A stretch of DNA of 64,000 nt from Paraburkholderia azotifigens (GTDB lineage Bacteria; Pseudomonadota; Gammaproteobacteria; Burkholderiales; Burkholderiaceae), in contig NZ_VOQS01000005.1 of the NCBI RefSeq assembly GCF_007995085.1, positions 1,178,001-1,242,000 on the forward strand. The letters run 5' to 3'. Position numbers and translations under genes: made by a program. The notes below the pieces were generated by a model. The model searched no databases. It was not told where the DNA came from and worked only from the letters and a program-made list of their open reading frames with translations. This document shows, piece after piece, positions 26,475 to 36,467 of the stretch; position 1 is the stretch's first letter; each line of letters opens with the position of its first letter.

Positions 26475-27644
26475 ATGCCTACGTTTGACCTGCGTACCGT
26501 CATGTTGATGGCATCTGTGATGCCAGGACTGATGGCGGTAGTGATGTTTGCCATAGGAAGGTCGTTTCCCAGGAACATCCATGGCGTGGCGCAATGGGCG
26601 CAGGGTTCACTTGTGTTTTCGGCTGCCGCGTTTCTCATGGCGCTGCGCGGTGCGCTCCCGGATTGGCTCTCCGTGATCGGCGGCAATATATGCATGGTCG
26701 GCAGCATAGGACTCTGGCTCATTGGCAGCCAGCGCTACCTCGGCCGGGCCGCATTCGTCCGCCTCGTCTCAGCGATGGTTGTGGTCGATGCGCTCGTCCT
26801 TGGCTGGATGACGTATATCGACTTCAATCCTTACGGCCGTTCGATGTGCACGAACGTCATTCTTGCACTGCTGTTCGCCCTTCTCGCCTATGAACTGCTG
26901 CGATTCGGGCGTAAAGACAGCGGCGCGAGGGTCGTTGGGTTCATGTTCGCCATTGAGACGCTCATTGCCTTGACGAGGATCGTGACGTCGCTGGAACCCG
27001 GCTCTGCGCGCGAAGGGTTATACGCGCATGATCTCGTGCAATTGATCTACCTGAGCAGTGGCGCGTTCATGTCGCTCACCATCACGGTGGGCTTCATGCT
27101 CACCGCGGTCAACAGGCTTCGGATTCACCTCGAGCAACTTTCTCTCATCGATCCGCTCACTGGCCTGCTCAATCGCCGGGCTCTTCTGGACACCCACACG
27201 TTGGCGCGAGGAACGCCTCGCCGCAGAGGAACCCATCTCTCACTCCTGCTGATCGACCTGGACCATTTCAAGAACGTTAACGACAAATACGGTCACTTGA
27301 TGGGTGACGCCATCCTGATCGACTTCGCCCAAAAGGCTGCCCTCTCGCTACCTCAGGAAGCGCACTTTGCGCGCTGGGGCGGAGAGGAGTTCGCGGTGTT
27401 CTTCCCATGCGAGAGCATCGATGAACCGCTGAATCTCGCCCGCGAACTGCAGGCACGAATCGCGTACCGGGGCGATTCGACTTTGCCTTCGTACACCTGT
27501 AGCATCGGGATCGCTTTTATCGACATCTCTGAAGCGACAATCGAACGACTATTGAAGCAGGCGGACGGCGCTTTGTATCGTGCGAAACGCAATGGTCGCA
27601 ACCGGGCGGAACTCGGATCAGAACCCGTCGCCGTCGAAACCTGA
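26475..27644 (+). CDS. membrane diguanylate cyclase (GGDEF)
   Basis: A 389-residue inner-membrane protein. Residues 1-215 contain about six or seven hydrophobic helices of an unnamed sensor region. The GGDEF domain begins at DPLTGLLNRR (226-235). The metal Asp is in LLIDLDHFKNVND, and the active-site GGEEF is at 302-306, so it should make cyclic di-GMP from GTP. The RxxD inhibitory site normally just upstream of GGEEF is absent (PQEAHFARW), so product feedback is probably lost. The ATG at 26475 starts directly at the first membrane helix; the ribosome site is weak. No EAL domain is present. Confidence 0.9.
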   Translation: MPTFDLRTVMLMASVMPGLMAVVMFAIGRSFPRNIHGVAQWAQGSLVFSAAAFLMALRGALPDWLSVIGGNICMVGSIGLWLIGSQRYLGRAAFVRLVSAMVVVDALVLGWMTYIDFNPYGRSMCTNVILALLFALLAYELLRFGRKDSGARVVGFMFAIETLIALTRIVTSLEPGSAREGLYAHDLVQLIYLSSGAFMSLTITVGFMLTAVNRLRIHLEQLSLIDPLTGLLNRRALLDTHTLARGTPRRRGTHLSLLLIDLDHFKNVNDKYGHLMGDAILIDFAQKAALSLPQEAHFARWGGEEFAVFFPCESIDEPLNLARELQARIAYRGDSTLPSYTCSIGIAFIDISEATIERLLKQADGALYRAKRNGRNRAELGSEPVAVET

Positions 27645-27975
27645 TTCAGAAACGTACGACGGCACCGCGAGCGAACCGGGGCGACCGCAACGCGCGAACG
27701 TATGTGCAGGGACGGTGGATGGACGCGTCGTGATGGGACCCGATTGATGCGTCGTGGGCTCGACCGTCCGCAGTCCTCGCCCAGCGGGATCACGACACGC
27801 AAACCTGGCGGGCAAAGCGGCGGCCCGCTGTCCGCCGAAAACGCACACGAACTCGCCGAACGGCTCATGCCGCGGTAGCGGACGACACGCGCCCGTCGAT
27901 CTGCCAGCCAGGGCCTCCCGGTGCATTCTTCGGGCGGGAGTCGTTGCCGCCGCAGCAGCCCACCATTCGAACCTG
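27645..27975. other. non-coding gap between convergent genes
   Basis: About 330 bp with no credible gene and no strong hairpin that I can see. Confidence 0.45.
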
Positions 27976-28299
27976 CTACTCACCTCCGAAGTAGAGCTGC
28001 TTCATTTCGTCCGTCGTGGCTGGACGGCTGATAGCGCGAGAGCCGGATACCGATGCGCCTGACGTCACGCCGCCATAACCGGTTGCGCCGTTTTGGGCCG
28101 ATACGCGCGCCTCTGCCGCCTGGATGTCCGCCGGATAACCCGGATCTTCTCCTTTGGCCGGGTCATAACCGGCCTGCTCCAGCTGCTGCAACTCAGCACG
28201 GACTTGTGCACGCGTGGGTGACGCATCCGTCTGACAGAGTGCGGCGACCGGCAGCGCAAGCGCCGATGCCGCGACGATTGCGAGAGCAGTTGATCTCAT
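27976..28299 (-). CDS. DUF4148 exported protein
   Basis: A 107-residue protein with a signal peptide (MRSTALAIVAASALALPVAALC, mature QTDASP). The typical DUF4148 core follows: TRAQVRAELQQLEQAGYDPAKGEDPGYPADIQAAEARVS. The C-terminal TTDEMKQLYFGGE is the usual family end. The role is unknown; members are abundant periplasmic proteins in Burkholderiaceae. GAGGAGG lies 5 nt before the ATG. Confidence 0.85.
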   Translation of the reverse strand: MRSTALAIVAASALALPVAALCQTDASPTRAQVRAELQQLEQAGYDPAKGEDPGYPADIQAAEARVSAQNGATGYGGVTSGASVSGSRAISRPATTDEMKQLYFGGE

Positions 28300-28954
28300 G
28301 GTGACCTCCTCGTGGATGCCAGGGTCGCGTGATACGGATGCATGGCTCGATCGCTGGCAATCGAAGTCTAGGCGGCCAAGCCTTCAACTTCGATACGATC
28401 TTGGGCATCCGTCATCCGCGACGGCCTGTGAATGAAAGACGATCTTCGGCGAAGAAAATCGCATGTTCGAACACGCGACGTGTGTATGAGGAACGCTGCG
28501 CGTTGTACAGGCACAAGCAAGGCTGCCGAAAGAATCGCAATGCCCGATACGATGCTTTCTCGCACTCACGTTTAATGCCGCACCGATCGCGCGAACGGTT
28601 ACGAACACTTGCCTGTACGCTGGATTTCCAATCAGGGCGGGTCTATAAAGATCACAAGCACCTCCCCGGAAAGTCCAATCACGGAGATCTCTTTCGGGAG
28701 TGACTTCAACAAAAGAACCTGGATTGTTATCCACGCATGCGCCGCGTTTCATCGCGCTTTCGGCTCGCGGCCGGGGACAACGCATTGCGAGCCTTGCCGC
28801 GACAGGATCGGTTTCCTGCCGTCGGCACACGGCACCCCGCCTCGACGGAGGCCGTGCATTGTGGCGTGTTTCATCCAACACATACCATTCTATTATTCGG
28901 TTTGGCATCCTTATTTAATGGCAAAACCTATCAATCTCTTGGCAAGGTGAAAAA
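28300..28954. other. intergenic region, AT-richer than its surroundings
   Basis: About 655 bp between two divergent small exported protein genes. The 3' part (28870-28950) is unusually AT-rich and probably holds the promoter of the downstream gene. Overlapping open frames on both strands lack ribosome sites and family features. Confidence 0.4.
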
Positions 28955-29236
28955 ATGGGACGTCAATTTGCAGTATTACTCGCTGCAACCCTCCTGTCTG
29001 CCGGCTCGAGTGTTGCTTATTCACAGACATGGCAGCCTTCGGGCAATACCGGGCAACCGATGCCTCAAAGCGCGACGACATCGCAACCGCAGATGGCGCA
29101 ACCGGCCGGTTCGATGAATCGCTACGACTATGATTCAACCGGTCCACAGCCGGGCGGGTCGAGCGGGAGCGGACGCGCGAGAAACGGCGCGCCATGTGTC
29201 GTGGGGCTGTCTTGCGACATCTACCAGGGGAGCTGA
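28955..29236 (+). CDS. small exported hypothetical protein
   Basis: A 93-residue protein with a signal peptide (MGRQFAVLLAATLLSAGSSVAYS, mature QTWQPSG). The mature part is low-complexity and Gln/Pro/Ser/Gly-rich, with two Cys near the end (APCVVGLSCDIYQGS) that may form a disulfide. AAGGTGA lies before the ATG. I do not recognise a family. The C-terminal CVVGLSCDIYQGS pattern resembles small Burkholderia exported proteins. Confidence 0.6.
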   Translation: MGRQFAVLLAATLLSAGSSVAYSQTWQPSGNTGQPMPQSATTSQPQMAQPAGSMNRYDYDSTGPQPGGSSGSGRARNGAPCVVGLSCDIYQGS

Positions 29237-29471
29237 GTTCGGTCAAATGATTCGCGCTGGCCGAGCCGGGAAGATTCAGGTTTCGGTCAGCGGATCTCGC
29301 GGCGCTCGCGCTCGCACAGCGTGAGTTAATTGACAACCAGAGCGGGCTACGTTCGCTCATCTCCGAATCGACCGCGTCACGCATCACCATGCCTGCACGA
29401 TCCGACGATCTGCGCGATAGTTCGTGGTTAAGCTGACGGCACTCGACAGCCGATGCCGCTGCCGGGGGCGC

Positions 29472-30386
29472 CTAGAAAATCGAGCGGCCCGTGCAGGTGG
29501 TGAGCCACTCCAACGCCATCACGCCCGCCAGCGAATTACCGTTGGTATCCAGCCCAGGCGACCATACGCACACGGCCATCTCGCCTGGCAACAGCGCGAC
29601 GATGCCGCCGCCCACCCCGCTCTTCGCAGGCAAGCCCACGCGATAGACGAAGTCGCCCGCTGCATCGTACGTGCCGCAGGTCAGCATCAACGCCGACAGA
29701 CGCTTGGCCGAACTCGCATCGAGAATGCGCTCGCCCGTCGACGGCACCACGCCGCCGTTGCTCAGATACAGCGCCGCTTTTGCAAGCTCGACGCAACTCA
29801 TCGAAATCGCGCACTGACGGCAATACGCATCGACGACGACCTCGGGCGGCATCTCCATGTTGCCGAAGCTCGCCATGAAATGAGCCATCGCGCGATTGCG
29901 ATGGGCGTGCTGCAATTCGGACTGCGCGACGCGCATGTCATAGTCGATCGACGCTTCACCCGTGACGCGCCGCATGAATTCGACGAGCGCGGTCTCCGCC
30001 TTCACGAAGCGGCGGCTCAATACATCGGTGACGACGAGCGCGCCCGCATTGATGAACGGATTGCGCGGCTTGCCTCGCTCCGATTCGAGCTGCACGAGCG
30101 AATTGAACGCCGTGCCCGACGGCTCGCGGCCGACGCGCTGCCACAAGTCGTCGCCGAGCAGTCTGAACGCCACCGTGCACGCGAACAGCTTGGAGATGCT
30201 CTGAATCGAAAAGCGCGTATCCGCCTGTCCCACACGGCAGACGTCGCCCGACGTCGTGACGACGGCCATGCCGAAGCTGTTCACAGGCACGTTCGCGAGT
30301 TCGGGGATGTAGTCGGCGACACGCCCCTTGTCGAGCCAGGGCTGCAAGTCCGCGTGAATCTGTTCGAGGATGCGGGAATAGTCCAT
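29472..30386 (-). CDS. glsA: glutaminase
   Basis: A 304-residue serine-dependent glutaminase, full family length. It hydrolyses L-glutamine to glutamate and ammonia in the cytoplasm. The catalytic SxxK is S63-I-S-K66 (FSIQSISK). Conserved NPFINAGA, the CVELAKAALYLSNGG block and the KSGVGGGI loop are all present. The ATG at 30386 starts at MDYSRILEQI; upstream codons are not conserved. It lies 169 bp downstream of an amino-acid permease on the same strand, which fits import and use of glutamine or acidic amino acids. Confidence 0.93.
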   Translation of the reverse strand: MDYSRILEQIHADLQPWLDKGRVADYIPELANVPVNSFGMAVVTTSGDVCRVGQADTRFSIQSISKLFACTVAFRLLGDDLWQRVGREPSGTAFNSLVQLESERGKPRNPFINAGALVVTDVLSRRFVKAETALVEFMRRVTGEASIDYDMRVAQSELQHAHRNRAMAHFMASFGNMEMPPEVVVDAYCRQCAISMSCVELAKAALYLSNGGVVPSTGERILDASSAKRLSALMLTCGTYDAAGDFVYRVGLPAKSGVGGGIVALLPGEMAVCVWSPGLDTNGNSLAGVMALEWLTTCTGRSIF

Positions 30387-30555
30387 CGATGCTGTCGAGC
30401 GATGACGGTGAATGAATGAACGTGGCGCGCTTCGATGGCTCGACAAACGCAAAGCGGATCACGGCATGCGTGATCCGCTTTCACGGTTTTGTGCACAGCG
30501 CTGCGACGCGAAGCGCGCGCCCTATTCTGCACTGAAAATATTTCAGCCGTGCGCC

Positions 30556-32199
30556 TTAGCGCGCCGACATCCACTCCTCGCCCTGCGGGCCGCTCGTCGC
30601 GTATTCGTTTGTTTCGGCGCTGGGAACAGCGTCGCGCTCGTCGAGATATGCCGAGCGGTAGCCCGTGTGCACGCCCCAGTAATAGAAGATCAGCGAGAAC
30701 GCGATCACCACCAGCATGTCCCAGCCGTACGGCAACACGCCCATGCCGCCGAACTGCTTGCTGCCGATCAGCGACAGGATCGCCATCACGGGCAGATAAG
30801 CCACCAGCCACCACGCCGCCTTCAGGTCCTGATTGAAACCTGAGAAGCCCGACTTCGCCTGGAAGTAGAAGAATACGGGCAGCGCGACGATCATCAGCAG
30901 GATGATTTCGCCCGTCAGCGGCCACTTCGCCCAGTACAGGATCAGCGACGCACACACGAACGCGAACGGCGCGATCACGCTCATGCCCGGAATGTGCAGC
31001 GGACGCTCGAGATCCGTCGCCGCGCGGCGCAGCGCCATCAGGCTGATCGGGCCTGTCAGGTACGAGATCACCGTCGCCACCGAAATCACCGCTGCCAGCG
31101 AACTCCAGCCGCGGAAGAAGAACAGGAAGATGAACGACACCAGCAGGTTGAACCACATCGCCGGACGCGGCACGCCGTACAGCGGATGCACGCTGCCGAA
31201 GATCTTCGGCATCGTGTTGTTGCGCTCCATCGCGTAGATCATGCGCGTGGTCGTCGCCATATAGGTCGTGCCCGTGCCGCTCGGGCTCACGAATGCGTCG
31301 ACATACAGCAGGATCGCGAGCCAGTTCAGGTTCAGCGCGATCGCCAGTTCCGCGAACGGCGACTTGAAGTTGAACTGGCTCCAGCCCTTCATCACGTCAG
31401 CCGGGTTCACCGCGCCGATGTACGCGATCTGCAGCAGCACGTAGATCACCAGCGCCAGCAGGATCGAGCCGATCACCGCGAACGGCACGCTCTTCGCCGG
31501 ATTGCGCGCTTCGCCCGCCAGGTTGATCGGGCTCTGGAAACCGTTGAACGCGAACACGATGCCGCTCGTCGCCACGGCCGTCAGCACGGCCGACCAGCCA
31601 TACGGCGCGAACGCGCCCGTGCCGCCAAACGAGTCGCCGACGTTTTCCTTGTGGAAGCCGCTCATCATCAGGCCGAGAATCGTCAGGCCGGGAATGATGA
31701 ACTTGAAGATCGTGATGGCCGAATTGGCGCGCGCAAATACCTTGACGCCCCAGTAGTTCAGCATGAAGTAGATCACCACCAGCACCGCCGACAGCAGCAG
31801 GCCCGGCGTCGTCAGTTCGCCGTTGATGAACAGGTTATGCGCCCATTCGTACGGCCAGGTGCTCATGTACTGGATCGATGCTTCGGCCTCGATCGGAATC
31901 ACCGACACGATCGCGATCCAGTTGGCCCACGCGCTGATGAAGCCGACCAGCGCGCCGTGCGAGTAACGCGCATAGCGCACCATGCCGCCCGACTCAGGGA
32001 ACATCGCGCCGAGTTCCGCATAGGTCAGCGCGATCGCAAGAATCACCACCGCGCCGATCACCCACGCGCACAGCGCTGCAGGGCCTGCGATCTTGGCCGC
32101 CTTCCAGGCGCCGAACAGCCAGCCGGACCCGATGATCGAGCCGAGTCCCGTGAGCATCAGCGCGAACGGGCCGATGTGCCGTTGAATGGAACTATTCAA
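30556..32199 (-). CDS. APC-family amino acid permease
   Basis: A 547-residue, 12-helix amino acid/polyamine/organocation transporter in the inner membrane. Helix 1 carries the unwound GSIIGSGWLFG substrate loop. FPESGGMVRYARY in helix 2 and the helix 6 FAFNGFQSPINLAGE loop are also characteristic. The length and the helix 1 sequence resemble aspartate:proton symporters of the YveA type, but the substrate is an inference. The start appears to be TTG 32199, with GAGGAAG 4 nt upstream. Its neighbour glsA suggests a glutamine/glutamate link. Confidence 0.85.
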   Translation of the reverse strand: MNSSIQRHIGPFALMLTGLGSIIGSGWLFGAWKAAKIAGPAALCAWVIGAVVILAIALTYAELGAMFPESGGMVRYARYSHGALVGFISAWANWIAIVSVIPIEAEASIQYMSTWPYEWAHNLFINGELTTPGLLLSAVLVVIYFMLNYWGVKVFARANSAITIFKFIIPGLTILGLMMSGFHKENVGDSFGGTGAFAPYGWSAVLTAVATSGIVFAFNGFQSPINLAGEARNPAKSVPFAVIGSILLALVIYVLLQIAYIGAVNPADVMKGWSQFNFKSPFAELAIALNLNWLAILLYVDAFVSPSGTGTTYMATTTRMIYAMERNNTMPKIFGSVHPLYGVPRPAMWFNLLVSFIFLFFFRGWSSLAAVISVATVISYLTGPISLMALRRAATDLERPLHIPGMSVIAPFAFVCASLILYWAKWPLTGEIILLMIVALPVFFYFQAKSGFSGFNQDLKAAWWLVAYLPVMAILSLIGSKQFGGMGVLPYGWDMLVVIAFSLIFYYWGVHTGYRSAYLDERDAVPSAETNEYATSGPQGEEWMSAR

Positions 32200-32591
32200 T
32201 TGTCTTCCTCATATCTCAGGTGCACGGAAGCGCTCTGCCACCAGGTGTCGGCATCGGCGATTTCCGGCTTTCCTTGTTATTCGATAGCGAAGCGCGACGG
32301 CTGTCGTACGCTGCGCTGCGAGAGGTATCGTCGACGGTTCTGGTGCCATCGAGCGAGTGCGGGATAGTCGCGAAATGGCCCGGCCGCGTCCAATGCCAAT
32401 TGCGCATGAGGGTCATGCACAAAAAACATAACGTCGGATGAACGCTGATGCGGCGGGGCTAAAGCGCGAATATGAAGTGACGTCTGTCAGCACTCGGGCA
32501 TAACTGAAGAATGCGCGCTGCATTGCGAGTCTGACGATACGCATTCATGCGCTATCAAAGGGCTTTCGGCGTAATGGCAACGCGACGCGCA
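32200..32591. other. intergenic region upstream of the permease gene
   Basis: About 390 bp. It must hold the permease promoter. No clear hexamers, hairpin or gene is visible. Confidence 0.4.
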
Positions 32592-33782
32592 TCAAGATCG
32601 ACGCGACGCGCCAAAACGCCCGTCGACGTGGGAGAGCAGCTTGCGCGACAGACGCGTCGCACGTCCCTGAATCAGCCGGTCTGACAAACGCGACAAGCCA
32701 TACGATGCAAGCAACGCAGTCAGCACGGTCACGGCGTATAGCGCGAGCGACATGTCGCGATCCGTTTGCCGGAACGTGCTTTCGAAGAAATGGAACGTCG
32801 CGTACACGCAGATGAAGTGCCACAGATAGATGCCGTAGCTCTCACGCCCCAACGCAGACGCGCATTGTCGAACGACGAACGTCGCTCGCGACTGCATCAG
32901 GCGCCGCACGGCATCGCTCTGCGAACACACGAACAGCAGGAACGCAACGGCCGCACAGGCTGCGAATACGGGTGCAAACGCATGCGACTTCGCGAGCCAC
33001 ACGCCGAGCGCAGCCGTCGCGATTGCGAAGATGACGGCCAGCGCGAAATACAGCCACGCGCCGCGTTTCGTGACGTTCGATGTACCCAGCAAATGCGAAC
33101 GGAAGCCGTACCATGCCCACATGCCGACGATGAAGCATGGTCCCTGCACGGGCGGCCAGAAATAGCTGAACGAGTTGTTGCTGACCTGACAGTCGAGCGT
33201 GCCGTTGCAATCGCCGATCGACAGCGTGGCGACGGATAGCGCCAGCAGCAATAGCGTCGCCAGCATGAGCCGCACGCGATTCATCGCAGCAAAGAACAGC
33301 AGCGGCGCAATCAGATAGAACAGCATCTCCACGCCGATCGACCATCCGCCCGGCACGACATTGTTGATCGCCGTCGGCGACAGTGCATGCAGGAACAGCA
33401 CGTTGAGCAGGATATCGACGGGTCCATGCGCGCCGAGCACCCACGCACGTTCGTAGCCGGACTGCATGGCGCCGTAACTGATCGCGCCGTAGACAGCGAT
33501 CGCCGAGTAATACAGTGGAGCGATGCGAAAAAAGCGTTTGATATAGAAACGCAATGTGACGTGCCGCGCATCCGTACAACGCTCGTGATCGATTTCGAGC
33601 GTCATGAAGATCGTGATCGCGCTGATCACGAAGAACAGCTGCACGCCGTATTGACCCATGCGGGCCATCAGCGTGACGGCATGCGGCAGATTGGGAAACT
33701 GAAACGACAGGTGTACTGCGACAACCCCGACGATCGCGAGCGCCCGACCTGCGTCGAGCGCGGCAACGCGTCCTTTATCCAT
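32592..33782 (-). CDS. acyltransferase 3 family membrane protein
   Basis: A 396-residue integral inner-membrane acyltransferase (OafA/NodX/WecH group). The N-terminal DAGRALAIVGVVAVHLSFQF holds the conserved His of helix 1. FVISAITIF and RFYIKRFFRIAPLYY carry the RxxRhxP-like motif, and GWSIGVEMLFYLIAPLL is a family signature. These enzymes O-acetylate or succinylate cell-surface glycans. GAGGAGG lies 7 nt before the ATG at 33782. It follows the FtsH-like gene by 131 bp. The acceptor is unknown. Confidence 0.88.
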   Translation of the reverse strand: MDKGRVAALDAGRALAIVGVVAVHLSFQFPNLPHAVTLMARMGQYGVQLFFVISAITIFMTLEIDHERCTDARHVTLRFYIKRFFRIAPLYYSAIAVYGAISYGAMQSGYERAWVLGAHGPVDILLNVLFLHALSPTAINNVVPGGWSIGVEMLFYLIAPLLFFAAMNRVRLMLATLLLLALSVATLSIGDCNGTLDCQVSNNSFSYFWPPVQGPCFIVGMWAWYGFRSHLLGTSNVTKRGAWLYFALAVIFAIATAALGVWLAKSHAFAPVFAACAAVAFLLFVCSQSDAVRRLMQSRATFVVRQCASALGRESYGIYLWHFICVYATFHFFESTFRQTDRDMSLALYAVTVLTALLASYGLSRLSDRLIQGRATRLSRKLLSHVDGRFGASRRS

Positions 33783-33913
33783 CGACTGTCCTCCTCGCGT
33801 TGAGACTGTGCCTGTGAAGGCCGCGAGGTTCGTGGACAAATCGTGGCGAGCGGAAGTTCCTGTTTTTTGAGCTGCTTTCTGAAAGTGTCGCGTTGTGCGG
33901 GGACTCAGCCGCT

Positions 33914-35827
33914 TTATGCCGCTGCCGGCTGCTCCGCGAGATGCAGCGCTTCGCGGCCTGCCTTGTGTTCGTCGATCAGACGATAGACCGTTTCGCCCGG
34001 CACCGTCTCCGATTCGAGCAGCTGGTTCGCGATGGCACGCAGCACGGGTGCATTGTCGTGCAGCAGCGTGTAGCACGCGTCGTTCAAGTCCTTGAGCAGG
34101 ATGTTCGCGTGCTCGATCGCCCCTTTCATCTGCAGGCCCGCATACTGCGCGGGCAGCGCCGCGAGACTGAACAGATTGCCGTCGGCGTTGAAACCGAACT
34201 TCGACACCATGTCGAGGCTGATGCGCGAGGCTTCCTGCAAGTCCTGCGCAGCGCCGCTCGATGCTTCCGAGAACATCAGCAGTTCGGCATTGCGGCCGCC
34301 CAGCAGCACCTGGATCTCATTGCGCATTTCGGTTTCGCGGTACAGGTGCTTGTCTTGCGTCTTCGTGATCAACGCGACGCCCAATGCGCCGCCGCGCGGG
34401 AGGATCGTCACTTCTTCGAGGATGCCCGTGCCGAGCAAGGCAGCCACGAGTCCGTGTCCCGCCTCGTGAACGGCGATTCGCGTGCGCTCGTCTTCCGTGA
34501 GCGCGCGTTCGGCGCCGTTCACGTCGCCAATGCGCGCGATCTTGATCGCTTCGACGAAATGCCTTGCCGCGACCACGTCGTCGCCCGCCTTGCGCGCGAC
34601 GAGTCCCGCCTGATTGACGACCATCGACAGCGTGGCAGGCGAAAGTCCCGTGGTCAGTCGAGCCAGTTGAGTGAAGTCGATGTCGTCCGCTTTCGAGGTC
34701 AGCTTCGCGGCATAAAAGCGAATGATCTCCGCGCGATCTTCGAGATCGGGCAGGCGCACCTGCACCGTGCGATCGAAACGGCCAGGGCGGCGCAAGGCTT
34801 CGTCGAGATTGTCCGGGTGATTCGTCGCGGCGACGATGATCACGCCTTCATTCGACGCGAAGCCGTCCATCTCGGCGAGCAGCTGGTTGATGATGCGGTT
34901 GCTCTCGGCTTCCACGGGGCCGCCGCCCGTATCCGTGCGTTTCGCGAGACCGTCGGCTTCGTCGATGAAGATCACGGTCGGCGCATTTTTGCGCGCGAGT
35001 TCGAACAGATGCTTGACCTTCTGGATGCCGACGCCGTAGTACTTCGCGCTGAAATAGCTGCCCGTGATCGAAATGAAGTTCGCGCCGCATTCGCCCGCGA
35101 GCGCCTGCGCGAGTCGCGTCTTGCCGACGCCGGGTCCGCCCGTCATGAGGATGCCGCATGGCGCGCGCACGCCCATCCCCGTGAACTGACTGGGATTGGT
35201 CAGATAGGCCTGAATGTCGGACAGTGCGGCCTTCGCTTCGCCTGCGCCGATCACGTCTTCGAACGACAGCGCCGGGGTCTTTTCGAGCAGCCGGGCGCCG
35301 CCCGTCATCTCACGGCGCATGAACCACACGAGACCGCCGATCAGCAGCAGCGGCAACAGCACGCTGATCGCGTCGCGCGCCTTGTCGAATGCATCGATCC
35401 AGCGCGCCGAGCCCGTATGAATATTGGCGTCCGGCAAGAACACCAGCTGATAGGGCGAACGCGCGTCCGCTTTCATTTCGCCGAGCAGCAGCGCATTGGA
35501 AAAAGCCGAGTTGTGATCGGTGACGTAGTACTTCGCGCCATCGCCCGTCGAGACAAGAATGGCATTCGGACTCACACCGATGGCCGTCACGTTGCGCTCG
35601 CGAATATCGCGCAGCATCTCCGACGCATCGCGCTCCTGATGCGTCCACGCCGTCGTATCCTTGCGCATGTCGCTCGCGACGCCCGTCAAAACCGGCGAGA
35701 CTTGCACGTTACGCTGATCGTGGCGCAGATGCAGGAAGGTCACGAGCGCCGCGAACGCCGTCGCGGTCACGCCAAGCATCACATAGCGGCCATAACGGGA
35801 CCAGAACGTATTCTTTGCCGGTTTCAT
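33914..35827 (-). CDS. FtsH-like membrane AAA+ zinc metalloprotease, accessory paralogue
   Basis: A 637-residue protein with FtsH architecture. Helix 1 is about 14-33, a periplasmic region about 35-150 and helix 2 about 153-170. Walker A is GGPGVGKT (230-237), Walker B VIFIDEAD (285-292), the arginine-finger region ATNHPDNLDEALRRPGRFDR, and the zinc motif HEAGH is at 454-458. It differs from the housekeeping protein in several places: the Walker A context is APCGILMTGG rather than PPKGVLLVGP, and the periplasmic domain is unlike it. It is most likely a second, niche FtsH. The ATG at 35827 has AGGAA 7 nt upstream. Substrates are unknown. Confidence 0.88.
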   Translation of the reverse strand: MKPAKNTFWSRYGRYVMLGVTATAFAALVTFLHLRHDQRNVQVSPVLTGVASDMRKDTTAWTHQERDASEMLRDIRERNVTAIGVSPNAILVSTGDGAKYYVTDHNSAFSNALLLGEMKADARSPYQLVFLPDANIHTGSARWIDAFDKARDAISVLLPLLLIGGLVWFMRREMTGGARLLEKTPALSFEDVIGAGEAKAALSDIQAYLTNPSQFTGMGVRAPCGILMTGGPGVGKTRLAQALAGECGANFISITGSYFSAKYYGVGIQKVKHLFELARKNAPTVIFIDEADGLAKRTDTGGGPVEAESNRIINQLLAEMDGFASNEGVIIVAATNHPDNLDEALRRPGRFDRTVQVRLPDLEDRAEIIRFYAAKLTSKADDIDFTQLARLTTGLSPATLSMVVNQAGLVARKAGDDVVAARHFVEAIKIARIGDVNGAERALTEDERTRIAVHEAGHGLVAALLGTGILEEVTILPRGGALGVALITKTQDKHLYRETEMRNEIQVLLGGRNAELLMFSEASSGAAQDLQEASRISLDMVSKFGFNADGNLFSLAALPAQYAGLQMKGAIEHANILLKDLNDACYTLLHDNAPVLRAIANQLLESETVPGETVYRLIDEHKAGREALHLAEQPAAA

Positions 35828-36305
35828 CAGTTGATTCCTAAAACGGGCCGCATCGCGACCTTCGCGTATTTGCGCGAACAAATAAAAAACAGCGTGCACC
35901 GCGCGCGATGCGCGTAACGAGACTGGATGGAAGGAAGGCCGGACTACCCGAGGCGTAGCCGCGAGCGAGGAAGAGACCAGCGCTTTAGTGCAATGACGTC
36001 GGTAAAAAAGACACGCGTATGCGTCCCTCTTTCAACGGGCGAGTACCTAACGCATTATGCCCAGGCTTATCCCATTTCCAAAACAGTAGAAAAGGGCTTA
36101 TTTCAGGGCTGATTCGCGCGATCGAACCAATCCGCCTTGATAGAGGCGGCTTTGAGGTCGATGTGGCGCATTCGTGTCCGAACTGGAAAACACCTTTTAT
36201 CTTCGCGAAGGGGCGAAGCTTTCGGGCGCGGACGTTGCATCCGCGCCGAGTCCAGCCGTGCAGACGGCGAGACGGATTCCTCTTCCGCCTCGCCTTTGCG
36301 GCGCA
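35828..36305. other. intergenic region upstream of the FtsH-like gene
   Basis: About 480 bp. It contains the promoter described at 36054-36081. No gene or heat-shock-type promoter is apparent. Confidence 0.45.
36054..36081 (-). promoter_or_regulatory. probable sigma-70 promoter of the FtsH-like gene
   Basis: On the minus strand TTGGAA (36081-36076), a 16-bp spacer and CATAAT (36059-36054). The leader would be about 220 nt. This is a plain vegetative promoter rather than a sigma-32 one. Confidence 0.4.
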
Positions 36306-36467
36306 TCAGCGCCGCACGACACCCATTAGCAACGTCACGATGAAGATGACGAGGAACAGGAAGAACAGGATCTTGGCGATGCCCGCCGCGCCTGCCGCGA
36401 TCCCGCCGAAGCCAAATACAGCAGCTATGATCGCAATGACAAAGAAAACCAAAGCGTAATAAAGCAT
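36306..36467 (-). CDS. DUF1328/YtjA family small membrane protein
   Basis: A 53-residue protein with two hydrophobic segments ([20 protein letters not shown] and [19 protein letters not shown]) around [12 protein letters not shown], ending in VRR. This is the full pattern of the DUF1328 family of tiny inner-membrane proteins, often induced by stress. GGAGG lies 7 nt before the ATG. It is too short for many gene finders. It stands between the FtsH-like gene and aroQ on the same strand. Confidence 0.9.
   Translation of the reverse strand: MLYYALVFFVIAIIAAVFGFGGIAAGAAGIAKILFFLFLVIFIVTLLMGVVRR

Noticed and set aside
28329..28908. Open frames on both strands in the 655-bp gap
   Set aside because: No ribosome sites, no signal peptide or domain, and mutual overlap.
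36001..36081. Heat-shock (sigma-32) promoter for the FtsH-like gene
   Set aside because: No CTTGAAA/CCCCAT pair with correct spacing; a sigma-70 pair fits better.
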